DNA from: Apiotrichum sp. Y4204
Lineage: Eukaryota > Basidiomycota > Tremellomycetes > Trichosporonales > Trichosporonaceae
DNA length: 64,000 bases
Direction: 5' to 3'
Assembly (NCBI GenBank): GCA_025531455.1
Contig: JAMYHL010000107.1
Span: 1 to 64,000, forward strand
The position numbers and the translations under genes are program-made. The notes beneath the pieces are model-generated. The model saw only the letters and a program-made list of their open reading frames with translations. It searched no databases and was not told where the DNA came from. Positions 44,091 through 54,528 of this stretch are shown one piece after another (positions within the stretch are counted from its first letter, which is position 1; each line of letters starts with the position of its first letter).

Positions 44091-46976
44091 TCACTCCCGG
44101 TCCATCCAGCACATCTCGCTCCACCCCCACTCGCCGCTCCAGAAGCCCGCGCCCGCGAGTCCCCCAGCGCCCTGCCAGGCGCAGCGGGGGGTGACCACCA
44201 CCCAGTCCGGGACGGGCACGCCAGTGCGCAGCGGAAGGAGGCGGGCGGCACGATACAGGCCTGCCATGTCGTTGCCGGCCACGAGCGCTGCGAGCCCGCG
44301 CGGAGACGTGGGGTGCGGGTGGAGGGCGATGATGCCTGTCGTCAGATGTAGTCTGCTTCCATGTCCACTCACCCGCGCCGCGTTCCCACACGACGCGCTC
44401 ATCGACCGCGAGCAGCCCCTGCGTCGGAAATGATACTGGCGTCAGCACTGTTATGAATGATCGCGTACCAGGTGTGCGGCGCTGGGCAACCATCCACGCA
44501 GCGAAGAGGTTTTCCTCGGGGCGACCGAGGACGACGACGTTGCCGGCGCCCAGCTGGCCCGCCGCGAGGTCCCGGAGCGCGGCAGTTGCGGGCAGAATAA
44601 CCGAGTCGAGACGGTGGTACACGTGCAGGTCGTGCGCGTACGCCGTGCCGAGGGCGACGATTGGGGCCGCGGTAGACTTGTCAGCAGAATCCGTGTCCTC
44701 GTCCGGGACGACGATGACCATGGGGCCCACGGACGCGAGGAGGCGGATCATGGGACCGTAGGCGCGCACCGGGGGAATGGGGCGGGGCCCCCCTGTCTCC
44801 AATGGCACCCAGTTCCCATTCTTGCGTTCTACGACCTGCGTCCCGCCCTGTCCCGAGAGCTCGATCCGGCGGATGTTCGTCCCGCGCATGACGAGCCCGC
44901 CATCACGGCGCCACTGGAGGGCGTTGACGTCGAGCCGCGCAATGCGGCCGGGGACAGCGAGCTCGACGATCCGAATCCCTGCCTTGCCGCCGTTCTCGTC
45001 GGGGTTCGCACACGTGAGCGTGAACCCGGCGTCGCGGACCTCGTCGACCGTGCGCTGCGGGGGTATCCGCCGGAGAAAGGCGACGATCGCAGGATGCCGC
45101 AGGATGCCGTCCCTCCAGTGCGGCATACCCTGCACCTCGACGTATGTTACGTCTGGGGACTGGTGGGTGTGCAGCCAGGAGGAGAGGACGGCAAAGTGCG
45201 TCCGCCCATGGCGCGGGGGAACATTCTCGTCTTCCCCCCCATGTACCGCGAGCACGGGCACGCTCGCGAGATTCGACGCGTGCAGCGCGTCGTCATACCC
45301 CGCAAGCGACGCGGAGAGGATACCCAGCAGCGCGGGGTCGGCATACTGCCTCCCGGTCCTGGCGTCAGAAAGACACTACAATTTCCCACTTACAGCTCGG
45401 TGTAGGGCACATAGTCCGCGATGCTGGTGTATCCCGCTACGGCGACGACGCCGCGGATACGCGCGGGGTACCGCATGGCAGCGTACCACGCGCCCTGCCC
45501 GCCATTCGAATGTCCAAGGAGGACGGTCTCGCGAGAGACCGTAACCCCAATAACGGCGAGGGCGGGCGCGAGCGCGTCGCGCGCAGCCCACACATCAGCG
45601 AGACTGCTGCCGTGCCAGTCCTCGCCCCACTCGTTGCGGCCCGAGAGAAGAAGAGCCCACATGCCCGGAATGGGCGGCATCGCGGACGCCCAGAACGGCG
45701 AGGCAAAGTCGACTCCGGCGCCGTGCAGCGCCAGCAGCACTGGGGGCGTCTCCTTGACAGTGTCACCGTCGTTCTCTTGAGGCGGGACGACGAGGGCAGT
45801 GGACACGCATGCGGGCCAGTATCCCTCCGGTGACGCGAATGTCATGCGGAAGGCCTCGCTTCTCTTCCGATGTGTGAGCGGGAGAGTGATCGTGACCGCG
45901 CCATCGACAGTGATATCGACAGTCTCCGCGGTGACAGGTGCCGACTGGGTGATGCGCATCGCGATCCGCCGCGCTTGCCCAGCCGCGACGCGCACCTGGC
46001 CCGACTCGAGGAATACGCCCGGCAGCCTCCCACTGGCAGTAGCCACCCTCGATCCAGAGCCAGGGAGGGCGCGAACTTCGAGCGTCGCCCACTGTCCCAT
46101 AAACCACCCGTCCACGATGTCCGGGAAGGAGCCTTGCTCGAGCACCAGTTCGGGCTGGGCGTCGCGGGGTCTCTGTGGTGGCCCGCAGGGGAAATCGGGC
46201 ACGACGCGGAACTTGAGCTCGATCGCGGGGTCGTCGCTGTCCCCAAACAGCCGCACCTCGTACAATGCGCGCACGACAACGGCGTACTTCCCAGCAGGAA
46301 GAGCGAGCGCGCGAGCAAAGTTGGACGCTGCGCCGGGTTTCAGACCCCTCTGGCCTTCGGGTGTACCTGCATAATCGTACATGTCGCCATTATGCCACAC
46401 GACCCGTGAGTCTCCCTCGCGTACAAATGCGTACTCGGCGCAGTTTGCGTCCACTCTCACACGCACATCTCTCCCAGTGTCCGGGATTATTATACAGGAC
46501 CGCGCGAGCACAGAATACTGGATACTCGCCCAGCCGCGGTCGCGCCGCAGCGACCGCCAGTCGACCTCGGGGAACGCGATGCGCGGCCCGGTAAAGCGGC
46601 GCCAAAGTGCACGCCCGCCAGCGACGTACGCCGAGGGCGGGGCGGTTGCGCCGAATGGGATCTCCCCGAGGGCGAACGCGAGGTCGGGGTCTGTTGGATC
46701 TGTTGATTCCTCACTAAAGTCGGCGTTCGGGGGGCTATAGGCGTGCAAGGGGGAGGAGAGGAAGGGGTGTTCCCGCATACCCGCGGGGAACGGGCCGAGC
46801 ACCTCCCACTCCGCGAGAGGGATGTCTGCGGCGGCGGCCATGGTGTTGGTCGTCGCGAGGGAATGGGTGGCAACAAGAATGCAGCAAAGCACGATCCATG
46901 GGAGTCGGATGCGATGACGACAAGGTGGCCATTTCCAGGAATCGCGACTTCCGTACTTCCGCACCAGCATTCCCAT
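44091..46976 (-). CDS. large alpha/beta hydrolase (prolyl-oligopeptidase-like serine hydrolase)
   Basis: About 930 residues in three exons. The first ends at CT|GTAAGT near 45396 and the last begins after a GACGACAG acceptor near 44336. An N-terminal beta-rich region opens with WEVLGPFPAGMRE. The catalytic domain follows, with nucleophile elbow GHSNGGQGAW, acid in HGGEDENVPP and base in MPHWRDGIL. The C-terminal part is unfamiliar and ends SEMCWMDRE. Substrate unknown. Starting at 46976 adds a hydrophobic segment (LPWIVLCCILVATHSLA) that could be a signal peptide or anchor. The alternative ATG at 46841 has a perfect CACCATGG context and gives a cytosolic protein. The 46976 start lies only 23 bp from the next gene's ATG. 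Confidence 0.82.
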
Positions 46977-46999
46977 TTCGTCTTGTCTTCATCACCATC

Positions 47000-47953
47000 A
47001 TGACCGACAGCGACAGCGACATCGACAGCGAGCTCCGCGTCCCGCTCGCTGCACTGCTGGACACGTGAGTCCGTCTCTCTACATGCTGACAATAGCTCCG
47101 CAGGACCGCCGGCCCTTCTTCCCCGCGAAGCAGCCGTCCTCGGTCCTCTCCCGCCGAGCGCGCCGCTGAATGCAGCAGCATGGGTCGTTACCGTGGGCTC
47201 GCTCCCCGCCTTCCACTCCACTTCGCCCCGCGCTGCGACACCTCGGCACGCTCTGATAGTCACTGGTCCCCGCGCCGCGTTCCATGCTGCGTTGGAAGAC
47301 GAGGACGAACCGCACCTCCGCACTGCACGCCTCGAGCGCGTCGATATGCGCTACTGTCCTTCTCCGGGGCATGTGCGCCTTCTCCTCTCCCTCCTTACCT
47401 CCTCCGCACCCACTCCCACTCCGATGTCCACTACCACTTCCGCATCCGCCACAACCGCAGTATACACGCTCCCCTCCCCGTCGCTCATTGTGCTGTACGA
47501 CATCCTCGCGCTCTTCGACGCGCGCGACGAGAACCACCCCGATGACCCGTTTGCCGAGTAAAGTGTTCCTTCCTCATAGTCTCTGACAGCAGAACCCCCG
47601 CGGCAGCATATCTCTCACTTATTGCCGCCGCGCGCGCAGCAGCGTCCCACCTCGGTGCCGCGCTCCTCATTCTCGAGCCGAGCCCCGCCGCACTGCCCAT
47701 CCTCCCCACGACCGCCGTGCCGGACTCGGCGCGCGGCCGCCGCGTGCCCCTCGCCGACGGGCTGCAGTGGCTCCTCGGCTGTGTCGGCGTCGTTACTAAA
47801 GACGAAGAAGAGGAGGATGGCGACGAAAGGCGATTCACCCTCACGATGGTGGATACCACCGCGCACATTGTTCGGCGGCGGGCCGAGCGCGCAGAGTTTG
47901 CCGCACCGCTCGCGCCAGAGGAGGGCGCGTGGGCGTGGTCCTGGCGAGAATAG
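47000..47953 (+). CDS. hypothetical protein, possible degenerate RecA/Rad51-like fold
   Basis: Not recognised with certainty. Exon 1 (47000-47064, MTDSDSDIDSELRVPLAALL) joins exon 2 at 47096 by a 31-nt intron. This is the only junction I found that keeps the frame. A second intron follows PFAD. The product is about 260 residues. Alternating hydrophobic strands and helices resemble a RecA core without a true Walker A: HALIVTGPRAAF (strand 1), RLERVDMRYC plus GHVRLLLSLL, a Walker-B-like SLIVLYDILALFD, a helix AAAYLSLIAAARAAASHLG, and AALLILEPSP. That pattern recalls non-canonical Rad51 paralogues (Psy3/Csm2/SWSAP1 type). This is inference only, and the gene may be an unrelated orphan. Confidence 0.6.
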
Positions 47954-48009
47954 ACTGTGCATAGAATGTAGATGCCGACTCAGAATGTAATGTAATGCAA
48001 TGTACGATG

Positions 48010-48695
48010 CTACCTCCGCGCGCCCCACCAGCCCTTGCCATAGCTAACGAGCACCTCCTCGCCTTTACTGATCCCCTTGCGTCCGCTCCAGACCTCCATC
48101 CTGAGCTCGCCTCCAGGCCCACGACCGAGGCGGAACTCTGCATTCGGCGCGCCCCCGACTCCGCGATAGTCATTCACGAAGCGCGCGGCGTTCCCCATCC
48201 CCGCCGCGTCTACCCCAATACTAACATGGTAGCCGGGGTACGGATTGCGCGGATCGGACGCAGAGAGGCGGAGGAGCGAGAGGTCGTAGTCGCTCTCCTC
48301 GTGCGACGGCTGCGGCGGGGGCTCACGGTCACGCTCACGGGCAGGAGACTCGCCTTCGGCACGGGAGAAGGTTGCGTGGATTTCGCCGAGATACGGGAGG
48401 ACGAGCTCGCCGGCCTTGATGCCGCGTTTGGCGACGAGGCAGCGCTGCCCGTTCGCGGGGTGCGCCGGGTCAGATACGCGCTTGATGCCGACAGAAGCGG
48501 GGTGCGGGGTCGGATGCGGCGCGAACCGCGGCGAGCCATCTAGGAGGTGAGTGGAGGCTACAGTGGCAGCGGCGTACCGAGCAACAACGGCACGAGGTCG
48601 GTTGGGAACGTCTTTTCGAGCCGCGGACGGGCGAGGTAGCACACGTCCTCGGGCCACTGGGGCGGCGGGGGCGCGTCGTGCGCTATGCGGCCCAT
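48010..48695 (-). CDS. small SET-domain protein
   Basis: Probable lysine methyltransferase family member of about 215 residues. Two exons. The first encodes MGRIAHDAPPPPQWPEDVCY and ends FPTDLVPLLL; a 38-nt intron (GTACGC...CCTAG) then leads into DGSPRFAPHP. SET motifs: an N-terminal KRGIKAGELVLPYLGEIH strand pair, GNAARFVNDYRG (the NH-type cofactor motif, here ND), NAEFRL, and the end EEVLVSYGKGWW (catalytic Tyr plus aromatic post-SET). No zinc-binding pre-SET is visible, and the target is unknown. The ATG at 48695 is chosen since upstream in-frame codons look like leader. The gene faces the Dabb gene with 202 bp between starts. Confidence 0.78.
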
Positions 48696-48897
48696 GAACG
48701 GAGAGCGGGAGTGTTGTACGGAGACTTTGTTGGGTTGTGGATTGGATTGTGGGTTGTGGGTTGTGGAGTGGTCGGTCGGTATGACGTGATTGGCAGCCAG
48801 CCGCACCGCGCACCGCGCACCGCGGTGGGTCATCATGAGCGGAAGAGCGTTCGGTGCCATCATCGATTTCTTGGATTCACACACCCCCTCACCAACC

Positions 48898-49278
48898 ATG
48901 GGCAGTGAGTTTCCAAACTCGCGAGGGTTTCCACTGACGGACAGAGATCATCCACATTGTCATCTGGAAGCTCAAGCCGCAGAGCGCTGGCTCGGACGCC
49001 GAGAGCGTCAAAAAGGGCATTGCGGAGCTCAAGGCGCTGGCGGGCCCAGAGGAGATGCACATTGGCCCGCCGCTCATCGAGGCGCGCGCCAAGGGCTTCG
49101 ACTATGGCCTGTACTCTGTCTTCAAGTCGCGCGAGGCGCTCGATACGTATGCTGCGAGCGAGGAACATGTGCGTGTCGTCAAGGAGAAGATTTCGCCGTT
49201 CGTCGAGGGTGAGTTGTATTGTTTGGGTGGGGCTGACAATTAGATGTGCTCGCGTACGACTGGGAGGTCCCTGCGTAA
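48898..49278 (+). CDS. stress-responsive alpha/beta-barrel (Dabb) domain protein
   Basis: A roughly 100-residue dimeric ferredoxin-like barrel. Exon 1 carries just ATGGGCA (48898-48904). Exon 2 (48945-49208) starts KIIHIVIWKLKP, the typical Dabb first strand, and includes the LKALAGPEEMHIGPPL and GFDYGLYSVFKSREALDTYAASEEHVRVV segments. Exon 3 (49244-49278) encodes DVLAYDWEVPA. The Dabb family spans stress proteins and polyketide cyclases, so no substrate can be named. All three junctions preserve the frame. Confidence 0.85.
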
Positions 49279-49342
49279 TGTGCTCTGTTCATGACATGCA
49301 TGACTGTACATCAATCTCATCTATAGAATCCACTAACTAAGA

Positions 49343-51387
49343 CTACAACAGCGACTCAGGCTCGCGCTCCTCCCGTGGCTTCTCCTTGACGCTCAGACCC
49401 CCCATGCGCTCCGCAAACGCCTGCTCCCACTCCCGTCGCTCACTCGCATCCATCTCGGCCGGCGCGCCGAGCGCGACCAGCTCGGGCGTCGTGGGGCGCG
49501 GCGGGGCGTGCGTAGATACTGTGGGGGAGGAAGGGGTGACAAGCGTCGGCGACAGTGGGGAGTGGGGAGACCTGGGACTGGAATCCCTCTTCATGGTGTG
49601 GCCTGGCGCGCGAGCAGGAAGCGGTGGTGGCCCGCTGGCAGCTGCGGCGGCGAGAGCGGTAGCAACGTGTGACGGGGGACCCTCGGGCGCGTCGTACTGT
49701 GCGTCGACAGCTGCTTCCGATACATCATATGATGGCGGCATCTCGCCCGGACGATGCGGGAGCGGCGGGGGCACGCCCTGCACGAGCGGCGCAGCAGAGG
49801 TGGATGCGGCGGCATTGTCTGGCTCCGATCCCGGATCCATGTTCGGCGGGGCGGTTCCCGGCCGCCGACGAGGGGGCAGTGCGGGCGGATTCCTCCCCGA
49901 GCGACGAATAATCTCCTCCGTCTCCGGGTCGCTCTCGCACTCGTGCCCGTCCGTCATCTCCGGCGTTGGCGGCAGCTTGAGCACCTCTCCCTCGTCGAGC
50001 GCGAGCTCGTCCACTGGCATCTCGGCGAGCGGGATGCCGTCCTTGTTCACTTCGGCCTCGAGCGCGCCGCCGAGCGTGCGCGACTGGGCGCGGCCGGATT
50101 CCGCGTCCTTCAATGCAGCTTGTAGACGGCCCGCCTCAACCGGTACGGGAACTTTTCCAGTGAGCTGGAGTCAGCCGTGTCCAACTTCCGAATCTCAAGA
50201 GGATCTTGAGCTGCCCGCTCGACTCACAATATCTCTTGCCTTGATCCCCGGCCAGTGGTACATCATACCGTTCTCGTCGAAGCGCTCGACGAAGACCTGC
50301 CCGACGATCTCGACGCCAGCATATAGCCCACGCGATTTGACGTACGAGAAGACGGGCGAGCGGTCCATCACGCCCGCCTCGACAGCCGCGCCAGCACCCC
50401 ACGGCCCAGCAACGACGGCAAGCTCGGTGCCCAGCGTGAACTTGTGTGTGCCAAATGAATCGAGCGCTTTTTGCGTGTTGATCACGAGGATACAGTCGTA
50501 GATGTCCACGCCGAGGAGGAAGCCTGTTGAGAGGTTGTTCGGCGTGATCGACGACGGGGCGGACCATGCTGAAGTCAGAAAGGGAGGGACAGAGGTACTC
50601 ACATCCGTCAGGGAGCTTGGCGACGACAACGCCCGTGCCGCCTGCGCCGCCGAGCGGTGCAATGCCGCTGCGCATCGCTGTGAAGATGGCAAGACCTTTG
50701 GCCTGCTTGATGACCTTTGGCGGGATCTTGCGCAGCACACGCTTCTTGCCCTTTGCCCCCTTCTCCGTCGTGACGATGCCCTCCTCTGCGTGTCAGTGAG
50801 ACCCACATTCCAGTGACGCGCCGACGCTGTGGTCGTAGTTTCCGTGAGATTGCCTCGAACGCAGCGACGTATGCCACAAAGGCTCTACATAAAACGACCG
50901 CGCGGAAGGTCGTCTTTGCACAGCATGTCGCACAGTAGAGATGTGTAGCATGTGTAGTTTGCGGTGGGCAGTGCTTCGCCACACGTGCGTCGCCTCACGC
51001 TCGGTGTGCTCGGGTCCGGCAGCCGGCGTCGTCGCCGGCATCGCTCCCGCACAACAAACTCCACTATCCCACACTCCCCGCTCGCTGGCATCCCATCCCC
51101 TCCCCAGACTCACCAGTAAACGTCTTGAGGATCCTCGCCGCCTTATCCATCTCCTTTGGCAGGTCCCCCGTGACGGGATAGAACGCCTCGGTTCCCAGTC
51201 TGCGCTCCGCAAAGCCGTTGACGTGCGCGCCGACCGTGTCGCTCCAACCCTGCGCCTTGTCGCCCCACACCTTGCCCTTTGTCGCCCACCATGCCTTGCG
51301 CTTTTGGCCGGGCGTCTGCTCGGGAGTCGCGGAGCGGGAGCGGATCGAGTCTGGCGTACGGGACGGCGGTGGAGGGAGTTTCTCCAT
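49343..51387 (-). CDS. SYLF-domain lipid-binding protein (Ysc84-like) with Pro-rich tail
   Basis: Relative of yeast Ysc84/Lsb3, which bind phosphoinositides and actin at endocytic sites. Exon 1 (51114-51387) encodes a Ser/Pro leader and KTFT. The SYLF domain then runs across several exons: KVIKQAKGLAIFTAMRSGIAPLGGAGGTGVVV, the GVDIYDCILVINTQKALDSF and LGTELAVVAGPWGAGA stretches, and the SYVKSRGLYAGVEIVGQVFVE signature. The C-terminal 250 residues are disordered with repeated PPLP(x)R-type segments and no SH3 domain, whereas yeast Ysc84 has an SH3. The tail could instead be an SH3 ligand. Intron 1 (50786-51113) is 328 nt, and DNA inside it gives no credible exon. Confidence 0.86.
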
Positions 51388-51842
51388 CGTGAGTGGTGAG
51401 AGGGAGAGAAAGAGTGAATGTAGATTGCTGTTGTTCGTGGGCTTTTCCTTGTGCGTGTCGAGATGGATGAGAGAATGCAAACTTGAAGAGTAGAGAGGGT
51501 GCGTTGGGAACAACAACAAAGCTGCTTCTAATCATATCAGCTAATCAATCACTCTCGATCTCCACATTTCTTCGTAATTTCTGCGCAGCTTTCATGGTTC
51601 TGCCGATCTGCCTGCGCATCCGCCCACAGCCTCAATTGCCCGACCCCCCGGGGGATGACGTTGTCACCTTTCCGGATCCGGCCGCGACCGCCCGCGACCG
51701 CCTGGACGCGTTGGTGACGCGACGGTGGCGTTCGCCACTGCCTGAGGCCTGAATATGCATGCCGTTCACAACATCAACAACATCACAACATCTCCACATC
51801 GGCACAGCGCCACAGCTCCGCATCCTCACACGTACTCCTACC
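51388..51842. other. divergent promoter region
   Basis: 455 nt between the starts of the SYLF gene (-) and the nuclease-like gene (+). A CT-rich leader lies before 51387 on the minus strand. Nothing else is seen. Confidence 0.4.
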
Positions 51843-53268
51843 ATGGCCGACCTCCTCACCCAGTCTCCGAGCTCGCTGCTGACCCACCGGGACCCAGCGG
51901 TACATTTTCGGATTCCAGTAGGGCCGCCTCCAGCAGCAACAGGGACACCGGGATCCCTCGCGGACGCCGACGCCGGGCGGCGCGCAAGCAAGACGATCAT
52001 TACGCGTCTCTTGCGCGATAGAACTCTCCTCCAGTCCCGTGAGTGCAAGTGCGATGCAAGACAAGCTAATGCCAGTGGAGAAATCGTCAGGGCTGACAGC
52101 ACGATTTCTGGAGATTCAGCCAGAGCGCCTCGTCCTGCCCTACTATGTGGAGGATCTAGTAAAGACCCTGGAGGCTAAGAATCTTACCCTCGACCCTGTC
52201 GGGGTGGCGACCGTAAACTCGCTCCACACCGCCCGGCAGCCAGCGTTCCGGCACGAGAATACGCACGTGGCGGCCGTGTATGGCGCTTGGCGGCCTCTGA
52301 TCGAGCCGCTCGTCAATGCCCTCTTCCCAGTACCATTTTTCTTGTTGGCGATGGCGCAAGTAGACGTCGTTGCGTCCTCCGCCGAACTGGACATTTCGTT
52401 GATGAGGGCCGTTCCGGACGCGTCGCCCCTTCTCGCCTCGCACGTCGCGGGCACGATTGAGGCAAAGAGGGGAATCGAAATGTGCGATGAGCTGGTTCTC
52501 GATCTGGACAACTATCTCGCGTGTGGCGGAGTGGCTCGCACTTGGATAGACAATGATCACAAGTGGCGGTTCAAGCTGAGCTCGAAAGTCAGCAAGCCTC
52601 GTCTGCGACGACTGATCGGTGCCCTCGAGCGAGTTGTGGAGTGCGCAGCATACGCACACGCTCTGGACCTCCCACGAGCATTCTTCCTAGCCGGGAGCGT
52701 GTGGTTCAGCGCGACGATCAACAAGGACAGCAGGACAATTCGCGTGTCTCGGCCAGTTGGGATATTACAGAACGGCACGCGCCTCGACGGGGGTTTTGCG
52801 GACGGCCATCCCAGCCTACTGGCGTGTTTCATTGCCGTCGCCTTTGAAGGGATCGGAGAGCGGGACGAGTTCACGCCCGAGGCGGTGGCCGCAGCCAATC
52901 GCGGGCCCAGCGGTCAGAGCAGAGCGAGGGAGGAGGAGGACGGTGACGAGAAGGCGGACGAGGGCGAGTCGGAATGTATCCTCGATTCCTCAGCCTTGAC
53001 TGCATTGCCGACAGCGTATGGAGGTCGGGACTCTACTTCGCTCCCCCCCTCATCGATTCCTCGCCCGGCGACACAGCTGCTCACCTCTGAGACACCAAAT
53101 GAACCCTCTACCGTCTCATTTGGCACTTCGCCCCCGGCCCCGACTGTGCACGAGCCGCCAACCCGATCGTCCACAAGCTCACTCCCGTCGTCCCCTCTCG
53201 CCGGCCGCGGAACCACGCCGACCCGGCCCACCCCGCTCATTTCCTCGAAGAGACGCCGCAGCCCATGA
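51843..53268 (+). CDS. hypothetical protein, possible PD-(D/E)XK nuclease-like domain
   Basis: Not a family I can name with confidence. Exon 1 starts MADLLTQSPSSLLTHRD in a CCATGG context and ends LLQSP. A GTGAGT...CTGACAG intron (about 52040-52096) joins to RFLEIQPERL. The central part has SSAELDISLMRAV, then about 15 residues later HVAGTIEAKRG. This D...ExK spacing around a beta hairpin is the PD-(D/E)XK pattern. It is followed by AAYAHALDLPRAFFLAGSVWFSATINKDSRTIRVSRPVG, like the helix-strand tail of fungal kinase-associated PD-(D/E)XK-like domains (FunK1-type proteins). The last 150 residues are Ser/Thr/Pro-rich and end SSKRRRSP, a possible NLS. The catalytic role is inferred. Confidence 0.6.
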
Positions 53269-53462
53269 GATGATACTCAGAGATTTACATATTGTGAGGT
53301 GCTTAATACAGCAATACGGTGTACAGACAGCTACAGGCGTATAGAGGCGCATTGTCATGATGGTTACGACGTTGGAAATGAAGTGGACGCGGCTTGGTGG
53401 TGGCGGATGGCAACGGAATGCAGTAGTTGATGTGATTGCGGTCCAGGTGTTGTGAACGGAAG

Positions 53463-54209
53463 TCATGCCAATGTCATATGGCGGAGCCTGGAAGGCAGAT
53501 TCACTGCCTCTCGCTTCTTCTTCCTGCCACCACTCTTCTGAGAGCGACGCTCGGCATCCGCCGCGTGGGCGAGCTTCCGCTCCCGCTTGATCTGCGATAC
53601 TTTGGCTCTCGGAATGGGTTCCGGCTTGGGCTTGCATGCACAGAAGTGCTGGTGCGGCGTCTCGTATCGTGCCAGCGTTGCGGGGTCGAACGGGTGTTTC
53701 TCCGCATCTGGAAGGTCGGTACGTGCATCCCACAACCGGCAATAGCACCAGTCCAAAGTTGCCCGGGCGAGGGCTCGTGCGCCAGCCTCAAGCGGTTGGT
53801 GTCGAAGAGGATTGTCTTCAGCCAGACTTTCGATGGCGAGTCCGTATGCGGTGTCAATCATGGCCTCGCTGTCGTGTTTCCACAGCTCGATGGGTTTGAA
53901 ACCAAATGGCCCACGGCGCCGAAGATTCCTGTGGTCAGTTTCCAGCTTCGGCTGCATACCTCCATCCTCGTGCCATCCTTTGTGCAAAACTCACAGCTCG
54001 AGAGCTTTATCAGCTACAGCAAGGTGAAATCCCACAACGTCCAAAGGCCCGCCGTGCCGATGCCACGCGTAGGATGCCGCGCGGGCGACCCATTCGAGGC
54101 GCAGGAGGTGGTTTGGGAACGGCGGGGCGTGGTGCGAGTTGCTGCCTATGTCGTATTCTACGCGAGGGAATGCCTCTCGGCGTGATGCTCGGGGAGCGTC
54201 GGAACGCAT
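53463..54209 (-). CDS. orphan basic protein
   Basis: Not recognised. Two exons. The ATG at 54209 (MRSDAPRASRREAFPRVEYD) runs to a CT|GTGAGT donor near 53993, then from a GACCACAG acceptor near 53930 to the stop at 53463. The product has about 225 residues. The centre is helical with many Trp/His (WVARAASYAWHRHG, LDWCYCRLWDART). An HFCACKPKPEP Cys pair precedes a strongly basic tail (KRERKLAHAADAERR, GGRKKKR) that may be nuclear-targeting or RNA-binding. It converges on the nuclease-like gene with 194 bp between stops. Small, and probably lineage-specific. Confidence 0.6.
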
Positions 54210-54528
54210 TGGGGATGAGGGTGCAATGGTGATGGTGAGAGAGAAAGTGATAGTGATGAGAATTGGAGAGATGATAGCAGCGACCTGTTTGGTGCAAGTC
54301 GAAGAGGGTGGTCAGTGGCAACACGATCCAAACATGATGACGATGGTTGACTCGACCTTCCCTCCCGGTTTCACCCAGGATTACATAATCGAATAATCAA
54401 CACGCCTGGACTGACAATGACAGTTGTGGTTCTGCGACGATGACAATGACAATGACATTACACACTACTGCAAATGCACTACTACTGACTCTTGAGCTCT
54501 TGACGCGCGGCAGCGCACAAGACGCAAT
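54210..54528. other. intergenic gap
   Basis: 319 nt between the orphan start (-) and the STI1 stop (-). Nothing specific is seen. Confidence 0.35.

Noticed and set aside
46969..47323. Minus-strand ORF 46490-47323 overlapping two genes
   Set aside because: Antisense shadow; composition is Ser/Arg/Pro noise and it overlaps well supported exons of both neighbours.
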